A stretch of DNA of 64,000 nucleotides. Source: Fen-1258 sp964449775 (GTDB lineage: Bacteria; Bacteroidota; Ignavibacteria; Ignavibacteriales; Melioribacteraceae). The notes beneath the pieces are model-generated. The model saw only the letters and a list, made by a program, of their open reading frames with translations, was not told the origin of the DNA and searched no databases. Position numbers and translations under genes: made by a program. Positions within the stretch are counted from its first letter, which is position 1. Every line of letters starts with the position of its first letter. The DNA lies in NCBI GenBank assembly GCA_964449775.1, contig CAYVBQ010000011.1, forward strand, positions 1 to 64,000, given 5' to 3'. Positions 1-9,766 of this stretch are shown here, piece by piece.

Positions 1-32
1 ATGAAGTTCTAATGCCAAGCTTAAATAAATAT

Positions 33-48
33 TTTTGCGTAAGGTGAG
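33..48. repeat. right end of a TTACGCA-type inverted-repeat element (rest outside window)
   Basis: The bases TTTGCGTAAGGTGAG match the right terminus of the complete 122-bp element at 9933-10054 (TTTGCGTAAGGTGAG). The following TTAGTAA would be its 7-bp target duplication by analogy with that copy, but the left side is off the window, so this cannot be verified. The rest of 49-352 is AT-rich sequence in which I see no gene or clear signal. Confidence 0.5.
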
Positions 49-365
49 TTAGTAAGTTTCTTCAAGGATGGATCTTCTCTTTCTTCCTATCATTCGAAAT
101 ACCTATCATCAATCCAATATTGTTTATTCGTCCTACAACGATCTCCGGTTATTCTCAATTAATAGGATGGTAATTAAATACCATTAGTTATGCTAAGACG
201 GAATTTCCCAGAGTCCTTATGAATCAAAAACAGAAAGTTATTGCTAAAGGAATTTTTTACCGAGTTAATTGCTTTTGTTCAGAAGGATTTCGGACAGCGC
301 TTAATAAAATAATTAGCTGTCCTTTTACAAACATTAATTATTAAAAAACATCAAGGAAGGTGTGT

Positions 366-3254
366 ATGAAAAAATTTTCCTTATTATGTCAGCTGTTCTT
401 CTTTTCTTCAGCCATTTCACTATTAGTATCTTGTAGACCTACTGTCGAGATGTACCAGCCAAACATCAAAAACGGCGGGCGAACAATGTCTTTAACCACT
501 CACTCAAACAACAACAGCATAATATTCGCCTCAACAGAAACGGGAGGATTATTTAAAACCGAAGATGGAGGTGTCTCTTGGAAACATATTGATAGTCTTC
601 ATCAATTCGCATTGAACGATGTAAAATTTGCACCATCCGATCCGAACATTATTATTGTGACTGCATTCGCTGATACCAGAACAACAAACGGGGGCGGAAT
701 ATGGCGAAGTACAGATGGAGGAGAAACTTGGACAAAACCAACTACCGGAACTCCCCCGGCTTCGAGCAGATGCACAGATAGATTCAGTGCGTTCGGGATT
801 TCATTTGAACCGAATAGCAATAATGTATATATCGGCACTGATTATGGAATTGCATTCAGCAATGATTTAGGTGTAACATGGAGTCATCAAGTTCCGGATA
901 ATACAATTTGGATCAATGATCAAAAAACTCAGGACCGAATTTATTCAGTACTTACCCGCGGCAGTGGAAAAGTAAATGCATTAGGAATGAACGGAGTATT
1001 TTACACAGAAAACAGCGGAACTAATTGGACTAAATGTTCTTCTCCCGGCGGAGATAATTGGGTTATACACGGTTTAGCACAATCACCAAAAAATCCTGAT
1101 CATGTATTCTTAACTTTATACTGTAATCAAGCTTTTCTTTCTACAGACGGCGGACATAATTGGAACAACATTACAATTAATGCTTCATGTAACCGCCCAT
1201 CATTCATTAAGACTTCCAATTCGATATCGGGAAATGCTAATCAATTTGATCTTTACTATGGAAACGGTTCATCTTTGTTCCGAAAAACCATTACAGATGG
1301 AAACCCACCCGATTTAGCGGGTGCGTGGCAAAGTCTAAATGTTGACCATGCAGATCCTTCCGATATTGCATTTGACAACACAAATAGAAATCCGATTTTA
1401 CTGGCTTCGGACGGAGGCGTTCATAAAACTACAGATAACGGCGCTTACTGGACTTTAGCAGGCGGAGGCGAGAAAGGTTTAAATGCACTTCAAATAACTG
1501 AAGTTAATGGTCAAGTGGTTGAAATTCCGAATCAGCATGTTGACCTATATTTTGGAACTCAGGATAACGATTTGTGGGCTTCAAGCGATAAAGGAGTTAC
1601 ATGGCTTAATCCTGTTTGCTGTGAGGGATTTTTCATTGGTACAGATAAATACAACAGTGACGAAACAAATTCTAAAGTTACTTTTGTAGCGTGTGCTGGA
1701 TGCGGTAACTACTTCAGCAATCCACATTTTACAAATGTTGCCGGATGGTCTAATCCTTTTGGTAGTAATGTTGGTAATCCGTTTATATTGAGTGCATGGA
1801 AATATATTCAGAGTTCTCAACTGGTTGGTTCTACAGACAACCTGATTAATTATACGGAAAATACCGGTGCCAGTTGGACGCCAAAAGTTAATATACCACA
1901 AGGATTAAGAGGAACACCTCAAATAGCCGGAAGCGAAACTTCACCGGTAATTTATCAAGGAGTAACTAGATTAGGGCTTACTCCAAGCGGTGAACCAAAA
2001 GAAGGATTAGTCAGAATTGACGGAATCAATACCTCTACACCAACTATCAGAAATGCCGATGGAACTGGTTTCGGCAGTCTCGGAATATATCCTACAATGT
2101 TTGCATGGTACCGGGTGGTAGGCGCAAACCCGAATAAACCTGATCAGGCTATTATAGCGGACATCTCAGATGATAAGATGAAATATACTTCCGATGGTGG
2201 TCTAAGTTGGCTTGTCGATTCAACTCTAACAAATCTAGTAACCGATTACGGAAAATTCAGATTTAGAGAAGGTCCTTTCCCGCAGGCGCATGCTATCGCA
2301 TTCAATCCTTTTAATGCAAATGATATTTTTGTAGGAACCAACCAAAATGGCATAATCCGCAGTACCGATGGCGGAGCGCATTGGAGTAAAATAGAAGGCA
2401 GCAAACAAGTAACAAATATATCCTCATTTTTCTTCCATACTTCTACTCATATTTTTGTATCAACTTATGGACGGGGTTTATGGCAGTTGAATGTTGCTGA
2501 AGCACCTCAAATAATAATTCCAAAACCAAAGCCGAGAAAACTTGCTGAGCCATTAATTCGAGATCCAAGATCCGGCGTGATGATTCCGTTAAAAGACTTA
2601 GGCGATCCGGATGTCTGTCCTGTTTGCACATATATAATAGTAAGTTTTGGGGAAATAATGGATCTGAAGTTCTCAGAAAGAGGATTAATGAAAATTACTC
2701 TTGATAAAGGAGACGCACTATTTTTAGATAAAGACAAGAATTTTATTCCAACCGATGTAGAAATTGCTTATTCGAGAACACAAGGCGATTTCAGTAAAAA
2801 TGAATTCATGCTAAAACTTGTAAAGAGTGGTCAACATATAAGAGGATTGCGCCTCGAAAAGAATAAAATAACTGGAATAATAACTGCTGATGATGATATA
2901 ACTTATTTAACAAATCAAAAAGGAGTTGCACAATTAAAAGATGAACCTAAACCGTATATTAAATTAGTATTCCCGATGGGGAGATTGGGACAAAATGCGA
3001 TCTCCCAGGGTGAAGTATTAACATTAACTGGCAAAGGATATAACAAAGCAACCAAACCCTTCAAAATTTCTATTGGCGACAGAGTATTAGATAATGTTAT
3101 TAAAGTGAATGAAAAAGGAGAATTCAAAATTGATGTCACAATTGACTTAATACCGGGTATTTATAAAGTTGTAATCCGTTCTGCCGAAGATAATAAAATA
3201 GAGAAGGTGGATTATATAAATGTAGTCGTAAATGATTTTAGAGAAAAAAGGTAG
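366..3254 (+). CDS. BNR/Asp-box repeat lipoprotein, sortilin/VPS10-like propeller
   Basis: Large secreted or surface protein of about 962 residues. I place the start at ATG 366 because AAGGAAGG lies 5 bases upstream; a GTG at 360 is in frame but overlaps that ribosome site. The N-terminus is a lipoprotein signal (Lys-Lys, hydrophobic core, lipobox LVSC). The body carries many Asp-box motifs of the S-x-D-x-G-x-x-W type (for example STDGGETW, STDGGHNW, TSDGGLSW, STDGGAHW), typical of 6- to 10-bladed BNR propellers in sialidase- and VPS10-like proteins. The last 250 residues are a different, beta-rich region ending in an Ig-like stretch. No catalytic sialidase set was recognised, so enzymatic activity is not claimed. 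A strong terminator follows. It is monocistronic. Confidence 0.85.
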   Translation: MKKFSLLCQLFFFSSAISLLVSCRPTVEMYQPNIKNGGRTMSLTTHSNNNSIIFASTETGGLFKTEDGGVSWKHIDSLHQFALNDVKFAPSDPNIIIVTAFADTRTTNGGGIWRSTDGGETWTKPTTGTPPASSRCTDRFSAFGISFEPNSNNVYIGTDYGIAFSNDLGVTWSHQVPDNTIWINDQKTQDRIYSVLTRGSGKVNALGMNGVFYTENSGTNWTKCSSPGGDNWVIHGLAQSPKNPDHVFLTLYCNQAFLSTDGGHNWNNITINASCNRPSFIKTSNSISGNANQFDLYYGNGSSLFRKTITDGNPPDLAGAWQSLNVDHADPSDIAFDNTNRNPILLASDGGVHKTTDNGAYWTLAGGGEKGLNALQITEVNGQVVEIPNQHVDLYFGTQDNDLWASSDKGVTWLNPVCCEGFFIGTDKYNSDETNSKVTFVACAGCGNYFSNPHFTNVAGWSNPFGSNVGNPFILSAWKYIQSSQLVGSTDNLINYTENTGASWTPKVNIPQGLRGTPQIAGSETSPVIYQGVTRLGLTPSGEPKEGLVRIDGINTSTPTIRNADGTGFGSLGIYPTMFAWYRVVGANPNKPDQAIIADISDDKMKYTSDGGLSWLVDSTLTNLVTDYGKFRFREGPFPQAHAIAFNPFNANDIFVGTNQNGIIRSTDGGAHWSKIEGSKQVTNISSFFFHTSTHIFVSTYGRGLWQLNVAEAPQIIIPKPKPRKLAEPLIRDPRSGVMIPLKDLGDPDVCPVCTYIIVSFGEIMDLKFSERGLMKITLDKGDALFLDKDKNFIPTDVEIAYSRTQGDFSKNEFMLKLVKSGQHIRGLRLEKNKITGIITADDDITYLTNQKGVAQLKDEPKPYIKLVFPMGRLGQNAISQGEVLTLTGKGYNKATKPFKISIGDRVLDNVIKVNEKGEFKIDVTIDLIPGIYKVVIRSAEDNKIEKVDYINVVVNDFREKR

Positions 3255-3288
3255 TGATAGTTATAAGATTTTTTCACATTTAAAAATT

Positions 3289-3330
3289 ATAAAAATCCCC
3301 CGACCTAATCGTCAGGGGATTTTTATTTTA
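3289..3330 (+). terminator. rho-independent terminator after the BNR lipoprotein gene
   Basis: AAAAATCCCCCGAC (3291-3304), a 6-base loop, then GTCAGGGGATTTTT (3311-3324) pair with one mismatch and run into T-rich sequence. It lies 36 bases beyond the stop codon. Confidence 0.85.
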
Positions 3331-3505
3331 TAGAAGCACTTCTTCCCATTTCGTCATTTTGTTAAATTAATAAGTTGGAAGAAATAATTATCTATTCAGA
3401 TGATCGGTTGAGAATAGTTAATGACTAAATATCTTCTATAAGCAGAAACCCTATTAAAATCGCTGAAATATTAACAAAGTAATCATAATTCGAATTTTTC
3501 CCACC

Positions 3506-3534
3506 TTGACAAATACTTCCTCTCCTCTTATATT
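3506..3534 (+). promoter_or_regulatory. sigma70-type promoter of groESL
   Basis: TTGACA at 3506-3511 and TATATT at 3529-3534 are separated by 17 bases. The -10 box runs into the CIRCE operator. The 3335-3505 segment upstream holds no gene that I can see. Confidence 0.8.
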
Positions 3535-3559
3535 AGCACTCGCTAATTCAGAGTGCTAA
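3533..3559 (+). promoter_or_regulatory. CIRCE operator (HrcA binding site)
   Basis: TTAGCACTC (3533-3541), a 9-base spacer and GAGTGCTAA (3551-3559) form the exact CIRCE inverted repeat. It overlaps the -10 box, so HrcA binding would block RNA polymerase. hrcA itself is not in the window. Confidence 0.96.
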
Positions 3560-3587
3560 TCATTTATAAACTAAAGGAGGTCAAACT

Positions 3588-3884
3588 ATGGCAGATTTCA
3601 AAATCAAACCATTAGGCGACAGAGTAATTGTAAAGGCAAAAGAGGCAGAAGAAACCACAAAAGGTGGAATTTTTCTTCCTGATACTGCAAAAGAAAAACC
3701 AATCGAAGGAACAGTCGTTGCTGTTGGTGCAGGAAAAGTTACAGAAGAAGGCAAGCTCGTAGCAATGAGTGTTAAAGTTGGAGATGTAGTTCTATATGGA
3801 AAATATTCCGGAACCGAAATTAAAATTGATGGTGAAGAATATTTAATCATGCGCGAGAGCGATGTTTACGGAATAGTTAAATAA
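3588..3884 (+). CDS. groES: co-chaperonin GroES
   Basis: Ten-kilodalton co-chaperonin that caps GroEL during ATP-dependent folding in the cytoplasm. The 98-residue length is normal. It opens with the family pattern IKPLGDRVIVK, carries the mobile loop around residues 16-32 (EETTKGGIFLPD) and ends with the conserved region MRESDVYGIV. Ribosome site AAAGGAGGT lies at 3573-3581. It is the first gene of the groESL operon and is controlled by the CIRCE operator directly upstream; groEL follows after about 50 bases. Confidence 0.98.
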   Translation: MADFKIKPLGDRVIVKAKEAEETTKGGIFLPDTAKEKPIEGTVVAVGAGKVTEEGKLVAMSVKVGDVVLYGKYSGTEIKIDGEEYLIMRESDVYGIVK

Positions 3885-3936
3885 TGGGAATCCACCACTA
3901 TGTGGAAAGTTTGAATAATAAAAACGGAGAAAAATG

Positions 3937-5571
3937 ATGGCAGCAAAAATTGTAGAATACGGCAGCGATGCAAGAAGCGCTCTCAAAGCGGGCGTTGATA
4001 AACTTGCAAACGCTGTTAAAGTTACACTTGGTCCTAAAGGAAGAAATGTAATTATTGACAAAAAATTCGGTGCACCAACTGTTACCAAAGATGGTGTTAT
4101 GGTTGCAAAAGAGATCGAACTTGAAAATCCGGTTGAAAATATGGGTGCTCAAATGATTCGCGAAGTTGCATCAAAAACCAGTGATGTTGCAGGTGATGGA
4201 ACAACTACAGCAACAGTTCTTGCACAAGCAATCTACCGTGAAGGCTTAAAGAACGTAACAGCAGGCGCAAATCCAATGGATTTGAAACGCGGTATTGATC
4301 TCGCAGTTATAAAGATTGTCGAGTATCTGAAATCAATCAGCAAAGAAGTCGGCGGACGCGAAGAAATTGCTCAGATCGGTTCAATCTCTGCTAATAACGA
4401 TAAAACAATTGGCAACTTGATTGCAGATGCAATGGAGAAAGTCGGTAAAGATGGTGTTATAACAGTTGAAGAAAGCAAATCTGCAGAAACAAGTCTCGAA
4501 GTTGTTGAAGGTATGCAATTCGATCGCGGTTATCTTTCCCCTTACTTTGTTACAAACTCAGAAGCTATGGAAGCTAGTTTAGAGGATACATACATTTTAA
4601 TTCACGACAAAAAAATCTCTGCAATGAAAGATCTTCTTCCAATACTTGAAAAGATCGCTCAGGCAGGTAAACAACTTTTAATTATTGCTGAAGATCTTGA
4701 AGGTGAAGCTCTTGCAACATTAGTTGTTAACAAATTGCGCGGTACATTAAAAGTATGTGCTGTTAAAGCTCCGGGATTTGGCGACAGAAGAAAAGCAATG
4801 TTGGAAGATATCGCAGTTATTACAAATGGAACTGTTATCTCTGAAGAACGCGGATTCAAACTTGAAAATGCAACATTAGATTATCTAGGTAAAGCTAAAA
4901 AAATCACTGTTGATAAAGACAATACAACAATCGTTGAAGGCGCTGGAAAATCTGATGACATCAAGAAAAGAATTAACGAAATCAAATCACAGATCGAAAA
5001 AACAACTTCGGATTACGATAAAGAAAAATTACAAGAAAGACTTGCAAAATTATCTGGCGGTGTTGCTGTATTGAAAATCGGCGCTGCTACAGAAATTGAA
5101 ATGAAAGAGAAAAAAGCTCGCGTTGAAGATGCTCTTCATGCAACACGCGCTGCGGTTGAAGAAGGTATTATTGCCGGCGGCGGTGTTTCTATGGTGAGAG
5201 CTATCGCTTCCTTAGATAAACTGCAAGGCGAAAATCCAGATCAGAATACCGGTATCAAGATCATTGCTAAGGCATTAGAAGAACCGTTAAAGCAAATTGC
5301 TGCTAACGCAGGTTTTGAAGGTGCAGTTGTATTAAACAAAGTTCTTGAAGGTAAAAATGATTTTGGATTCAACGCTGCTACAGAAGTATATGAAAACTTA
5401 ATTAAGAGTGGTGTTATAGACCCAACAAAGGTTGCAAGAACCGCTCTTGAGAATGCTGCATCAGTTTCTGCATTGTTACTTACTACCGAAGCTGTTGTTT
5501 ATGAGAAAAAGGAAGAGAAAGAATCTATGCCTTCAATGCCTCACGGCGGCGGTATGGACGGGATGTACTAA
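3937..5571 (+). CDS. groEL: chaperonin GroEL
   Basis: Sixty-kilodalton chaperonin that forms the double-ring folding chamber and hydrolyses ATP. Two ATG codons lie in tandem at 3934 and 3937; I chose 3937 because it gives the usual MAAK start and better spacing from CGGAGA (3925-3930). The ATP motif GDGTTTAT sits at residues 86-93. The C-terminus has the characteristic Gly-Met-rich tail (GGGMDGM). Length 544 is typical. Second gene of the HrcA/CIRCE-controlled operon. Confidence 0.98.
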   Translation: MAAKIVEYGSDARSALKAGVDKLANAVKVTLGPKGRNVIIDKKFGAPTVTKDGVMVAKEIELENPVENMGAQMIREVASKTSDVAGDGTTTATVLAQAIYREGLKNVTAGANPMDLKRGIDLAVIKIVEYLKSISKEVGGREEIAQIGSISANNDKTIGNLIADAMEKVGKDGVITVEESKSAETSLEVVEGMQFDRGYLSPYFVTNSEAMEASLEDTYILIHDKKISAMKDLLPILEKIAQAGKQLLIIAEDLEGEALATLVVNKLRGTLKVCAVKAPGFGDRRKAMLEDIAVITNGTVISEERGFKLENATLDYLGKAKKITVDKDNTTIVEGAGKSDDIKKRINEIKSQIEKTTSDYDKEKLQERLAKLSGGVAVLKIGAATEIEMKEKKARVEDALHATRAAVEEGIIAGGGVSMVRAIASLDKLQGENPDQNTGIKIIAKALEEPLKQIAANAGFEGAVVLNKVLEGKNDFGFNAATEVYENLIKSGVIDPTKVARTALENAASVSALLLTTEAVVYEKKEEKESMPSMPHGGGMDGMY

Positions 5572-5597
5572 GAGCAGAGTAAGATCAAATAAGAAAT

Positions 5598-5632
5598 AAA
5601 AAGACCCCGACATTCGTCGGGGTCTTTTTATT
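5598..5632 (+). terminator. terminator after groEL
   Basis: AAAGACCCCGAC, a 4-base loop ATTC, then GTCGGGGTCTTT followed by TTATT. It is a perfect 12-bp stem. Because both sides are A/T-flanked it may also stop the convergent minus-strand gene that ends at 5628. Confidence 0.92.
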
Positions 5633-6026
5633 GTGCCAAATCCATTTTATATCTACGAAATAATTTAGCATTGATTCCTTCTAACCAATCCGGAATAACC
5701 ATCTTCAAAATAAAAGTGAAAATTAAGAAATTGAATAATGATAGAATGGACATGATAGAAATGAGTGCATTGTCAATAAAATTAAACCATGGTAGAATAA
5801 ATGGTGCCACAACCAGTAGACAAAAAGCAGTTATCCATCCAAACTTCTTCAATTGGTACAAAACAAATATCAGATATGGAGAGAAAAGCATGATTACAAT
5901 TTTCAAAATTAAAAATCCGATACCGGTGAAGAGTGAAAGAGAAAGCAACATATAGGCTGGTATTTCAATTCGAAGAATAGATTGAATTCTCTCTAAGTGA
6001 ATTTTTTCTGAAAGAAGTGTAGTCAA
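5628..6026 (-). CDS. small polytopic membrane protein, unknown function
   Basis: About 132 residues with four likely membrane segments (around residues 22-42, 44-58, 66-84 and 87-108) and a short charged N-terminus. The only start giving the full ORF is TTG at 6026, one base after the stop of the upstream UXS gene; no ribosome site is evident, so translational coupling or a later ATG at 5951 is possible. I do not recognise a family. Position at the 3' end of the UXS/tyrosine-kinase/SLBB operon suggests a role in polysaccharide export, but that is inference from neighbourhood only. Confidence 0.6.
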   Translation of the reverse strand: MTTLLSEKIHLERIQSILRIEIPAYMLLSLSLFTGIGFLILKIVIMLFSPYLIFVLYQLKKFGWITAFCLLVVAPFILPWFNFIDNALISIMSILSLFNFLIFTFILKMVIPDWLEGINAKLFRRYKMDLAQ

Positions 6027-6027
6027 T

Positions 6028-6969
6028 TTATTTTTTTATTTGCTTAAAATAATCCAGAGTTAATTTGAGCCCCTCTTCCCTACTAACCTTCGGTTCCCAT
6101 CCTAATACTTCTTTTGCTCGTGTGATATCAGGTTGACGCACTTTTGGATCATCAATAGGTAAATCTTGATGAATGATTTTGCTTTTCGAATTGGTGAGAC
6201 GAATTACTTCTTTCGCAAAATCTTCAATTGTTATTTCGTGCGGGTTGCCAATGTTTACAGGCATTGTTTCATGTGATAAAAGCAGTTTGAAGATACCTTC
6301 TATCAGATCACTTACATAACAAAAACTTCTTGTTTGTGATCCATCGCCAAAGACTGTTATATCTTCTCCATTGAGTGCTTGAGATATGAATGCAGGTAAA
6401 GCACGTCCATCATCAAGACGCATTCTGGTACCATAAGTATTGAAGATTCTCACAATCCTAGTATCCAGACCATGATAGCGGTGATAAGCCATTGTTAGCG
6501 CTTCAGCAAAACGCTTGGCTTCATCATAAACTCCGCGTGGACCGACTGGATTTACATTCCCCCAGTATTCTTCATCTTGAGGATGAATTAACGGATCACC
6601 ATAAACTTCAGATGTAGATGCAAGTAAAAACGTCGCACCTTTTTCTTTGGCAAGTCCTAGTGCTTTGTGTGTTCCTAAAGAGCCCACTTTTAACGTTTGA
6701 ATAGGATATTTCAAGTAATCAATAGGACTGGCAGGAGAAGCGAAATGCAAAACATAATTTACTTCATCCGGAACATGAAGATAATTTGTGACATCAAGTT
6801 TAATGAATTGAAAATTTTCGTTGGAGATGAGATGTTGAATATTTTCCATTCGACCGGTAAGAAGATTATCTAAGCAGATGACCCTCATTCCTTCTAAAAT
6901 TAATCTATCGCAGAGATGTGAACCAAGAAAGCCCGCCCCGCCGGTTACAACAGCAGTTTTATTCTTCAT
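6028..6969 (-). CDS. uxs: UDP-glucuronate decarboxylase (UDP-xylose synthase), extended SDR
   Basis: NAD-dependent sugar-nucleotide enzyme predicted to convert UDP-glucuronate to UDP-xylose for surface polysaccharide. The Rossmann motif GGAGFLGSHL lies at residues 10-19. The catalytic triad region shows TSEVYGDP and Y-D-E-A-K-R (the YxxxK pair), and the C-terminal part contains RIFNTYGTRMR and GDGSQTRSFCYV, all typical of UXS rather than of dTDP-glucose dehydratases. Start ATG 6969 is preferred over the in-frame TTG at 6972; it begins 4 bases after the stop of the tyrosine kinase gene, so the genes are co-transcribed. Substrate assignment is by family pattern only. Confidence 0.9.
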   Translation of the reverse strand: MKNKTAVVTGGAGFLGSHLCDRLILEGMRVICLDNLLTGRMENIQHLISNENFQFIKLDVTNYLHVPDEVNYVLHFASPASPIDYLKYPIQTLKVGSLGTHKALGLAKEKGATFLLASTSEVYGDPLIHPQDEEYWGNVNPVGPRGVYDEAKRFAEALTMAYHRYHGLDTRIVRIFNTYGTRMRLDDGRALPAFISQALNGEDITVFGDGSQTRSFCYVSDLIEGIFKLLLSHETMPVNIGNPHEITIEDFAKEVIRLTNSKSKIIHQDLPIDDPKVRQPDITRAKEVLGWEPKVSREEGLKLTLDYFKQIKK

Positions 6970-6973
6970 CAAA

Positions 6974-9211
6974 TTATACTTTTATTTGGTTTTTCTTTGC
7001 ACCATTTGTAGGACTTGAATAATAATAATAGTATTTATAATATGATCCGTAACCACTTCTATATGTAAAGTTATTCAACACTATTCCAAGGAAAGAGGAA
7101 CGCTCATGATTTATTATTTGAACAGCTTTTTCCATTAACTCCATTTCAGTATTGTTCGCTGAAACGACTAATATCGTACCATCAACCAGGCTAGATAAAA
7201 TTTCAGCGTCCGTTACGGCAATTACAGGAGGTGAATCCACAATCACATAATCATATTCGCTTTTTAGTTTTTCAAAAAATGATTCCATTTGTGTTGAACC
7301 CAAAATTTCAGATGGATTTGGAGGAATAGTTCCAGCCGTAATAAAATGGAGATTATTAATTTCTGATTTCCTTAGGATCTCTTCAAAAGTGGCTTGACCA
7401 AAAAAGTAATCGGTAAATCCGGGGAATCTTTTTTGATTGAAGACAGAATGGATTCTTGGTTTTCTTAGATCGGCATCCATGATGATTGTTTTAAAATTAG
7501 CTTGGGCAAAACTACCGGCAAGATTTATTGATGTGGTTGTTTTACCTTCTTGCGAAGTTGGCGAAGTAATAAGAAGAGTTTTAAGCGAATCTTTATCAAT
7601 TTTAGAGAATTTGATTCTTGTTCGAAGCGCGCGATAGGCTTCACTTGCACTAGCATCCGGTTTTTTAGCAACAATAAATTCAAAATCTTTATTACCAGAC
7701 TCCACTCCTTCAATTTGAGGAATCCACGAGAGTATATTAAAATTTTTATTCTGAATATCTTCCGGTGTCTTTACGGTGTTATCAAGATAATTTCGTATAA
7801 ATGCAAAACCGATCCCCATGCCTATACCCAGAAAAATTCCAATAACCACAATCAATATTCTATTTGGCTTAGCCGGGAGTGATGAAACTAATCCTGCATC
7901 GATAATCAGAGCATTTCCGGGAACAGATTGCTCATTAATTATTGCTTCTTGATATCTTTCTTCGACTTGAAGATACAGTTTTTCATAGGCGGACTGTTCT
8001 CTTTGTAATCTTGCTAGATTGATAGTACTTGTTGGAAGTTGATTCATCTTTTTATCGTAATCGCCAACTATCTCATTTAATTTTTTATATGAGGCGACAA
8101 TTGATTGGTATTTAATTTCTTCATCCAATACTTTTCTTGTGAGCTCTTTAATTTCATCCGGAGTAGAGGCAAGCACCCCTGCCCGAAAAACCGAGAGTTG
8201 ATTATTAAGTTTATCTTTTAGTTCGCTAATTTTAGAATCAAAATCTTTTACCATTTTTTTAGAATTAGAGCTCTGGCTTGCCATAGCTCTATCTCTCTGA
8301 ATTTTTGATTCGCCAATCTGTTCTTGCAATCGTTTTATGTAAGGTTCAGTTGCTAGATTTTCAATATAATCGGTTAAGTTAGGATCTCGTTTTTTTAACT
8401 CTTCCTTATAGTTGTTTAGAATTTTCTCAGAAATCGTAAGATCGATTTTAGCAGCATTCATTTTTGCTTGAAAATCTGATGATTGCTCAATTAAAACCCT
8501 TGCTTGTTCCGGTAATTGGACGATTCCACGTTGTTCCTGAAAGTTCTTCATGGTCTCTTCAACAGTTCCCAACATTGATAATTTTTCGTCTCTCTGTTGA
8601 GCAAGAAAATTCTTAATTACAGTTAACTGTTGTCTATTGTAAGCAAGATTGATCGCCTTGTAGGCAGAGGCATAACTGTTTGCAATAACAGAGGCTTCAT
8701 AAGGTGAAGGCGATTCGACAGAAATTTCGAGAATATCTAATCCACGCTTTTGATCAATTGATACCCTGGATTTTAATATCCCCACAATATCCTCAATAGT
8801 TTTTAACTTTGAGATGCCGGTCTTAGAACCAGAAGTTTCATCAATGATCAAAGAGAATTTTTTCTTATCAGCACTAGTTTTGAAACTGTCAATTAAAGAG
8901 TTACTGACCCTCTCACGTAGATGATAGCTTTTAAGAATCTCCATCTCATTGGCAATAAAGCGATCACTTCCAAAATCTTGGAACTCCGGCATAAGTGAAC
9001 CGGAGAGAATACTTCCCGAAGGTTTGGATAACTTTAGAACTGTAGTTGATTTATAAATATTGGGTGCATTGACAGCATAAATAAGAGAAACTAATAATCC
9101 AGTAAGGCTTATTAAAAAAATTGGGACGAAATTTAACCGAACGAGGTTAATATAATCTTTCAGCGTGTGAGATTCTTGAGTATTCGAAAAATTTGTTTGT
9201 GGTCCGTTCAC
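6974..9211 (-). CDS. polysaccharide co-polymerase/BY-kinase fusion (Wzz-CpsD type)
   Basis: Inner-membrane protein of 745 residues that sets polysaccharide chain length and autophosphorylates on tyrosine. N-terminal Wzz domain with a first membrane helix near residues 33-55, a long coiled-coil periplasmic part, and a second helix near 450-470. The cytoplasmic kinase has Walker A (TSQEGKTTT, about 551-559), Walker A' (IIMDADLRKP, about 576-585), Walker B (VIVDSP, about 656-661) and a C-terminal tyrosine cluster (YGSYYKYYYYY) that is the expected autophosphorylation tail. Start is GTG 9211 with AGGAG 6-8 bases upstream. It lies between the SLBB gene (11-base gap) and UXS. Confidence 0.93.
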   Translation of the reverse strand: MNGPQTNFSNTQESHTLKDYINLVRLNFVPIFLISLTGLLVSLIYAVNAPNIYKSTTVLKLSKPSGSILSGSLMPEFQDFGSDRFIANEMEILKSYHLRERVSNSLIDSFKTSADKKKFSLIIDETSGSKTGISKLKTIEDIVGILKSRVSIDQKRGLDILEISVESPSPYEASVIANSYASAYKAINLAYNRQQLTVIKNFLAQQRDEKLSMLGTVEETMKNFQEQRGIVQLPEQARVLIEQSSDFQAKMNAAKIDLTISEKILNNYKEELKKRDPNLTDYIENLATEPYIKRLQEQIGESKIQRDRAMASQSSNSKKMVKDFDSKISELKDKLNNQLSVFRAGVLASTPDEIKELTRKVLDEEIKYQSIVASYKKLNEIVGDYDKKMNQLPTSTINLARLQREQSAYEKLYLQVEERYQEAIINEQSVPGNALIIDAGLVSSLPAKPNRILIVVIGIFLGIGMGIGFAFIRNYLDNTVKTPEDIQNKNFNILSWIPQIEGVESGNKDFEFIVAKKPDASASEAYRALRTRIKFSKIDKDSLKTLLITSPTSQEGKTTTSINLAGSFAQANFKTIIMDADLRKPRIHSVFNQKRFPGFTDYFFGQATFEEILRKSEINNLHFITAGTIPPNPSEILGSTQMESFFEKLKSEYDYVIVDSPPVIAVTDAEILSSLVDGTILVVSANNTEMELMEKAVQIINHERSSFLGIVLNNFTYRSGYGSYYKYYYYYSSPTNGAKKNQIKV

Positions 9212-9222
9212 ATATGCTCCTA

Positions 9223-9747
9223 TTATTTTCTCACAATATTAAGTACTAAAATTGATAATGATATTAAAACACTGAATATTGACATCCAGATGCTGAAGTG
9301 ATCTCTGAAATACAATCTTGGCTCTCCTGGTATTACTAATACATCCCCGGCTTCTAACTTAGGAATTTTTCTATATTTTGATTCGAGTTTAGATTCATAA
9401 AGAAGATCATTATAATTAAATTTTATCATTGATTGTGTTGAATCTTCGTTAACACGATAAAGTCTTAAATCCTCAAGATCTGCCGCATCAGATGGTCCGC
9501 CGGCATATGAAAGAAGATCAATTACGGTTGTGTAGCTTGGAACAGTGTACTTTCCCGTGTATTTAACCCAGCCCCATACTGAAACCTTAATATTTACAGC
9601 TTCGGGGTCAGATAAATCGAAATTACCACTCTGCTGAGCGTACCGTAAACCTGATACATCCGTACCAAGTTCGTAATCTTTCACTTGTGCAGAAAGTGAT
9701 ACAAACCCTAACACGAAGAAGCAAATTATCTGGACTGCAAATTTCAT
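9223..9747 (-). CDS. SLBB-domain polysaccharide export protein
   Basis: Exported 174-residue protein with an N-terminal signal peptide (cleavage likely after SLSAQ). The middle contains an SLBB domain (VSVWGWVKYTGKY, then DLLSYAGGPSDAAD, and LEAGDVLVIPG), as in Wza/GumB-like exporters. The C-terminus has one membrane helix ending NIVRK. It lacks a recognisable full Poly_export domain, so it may be a short adaptor rather than a complete outer-membrane channel. It starts the kinase-UXS operon, with AAGGA about 9 bases before the ATG. Confidence 0.85.
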   Translation of the reverse strand: MKFAVQIICFFVLGFVSLSAQVKDYELGTDVSGLRYAQQSGNFDLSDPEAVNIKVSVWGWVKYTGKYTVPSYTTVIDLLSYAGGPSDAADLEDLRLYRVNEDSTQSMIKFNYNDLLYESKLESKYRKIPKLEAGDVLVIPGEPRLYFRDHFSIWMSIFSVLISLSILVLNIVRK

Positions 9748-9766
9748 AATTAGTTGTCCTTAAAAA

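Noticed and set aside
360..365. GTG 360 as start of the BNR lipoprotein
   Set aside because: It overlaps the ribosome site AAGGAAGG; ATG 366 is correctly spaced.
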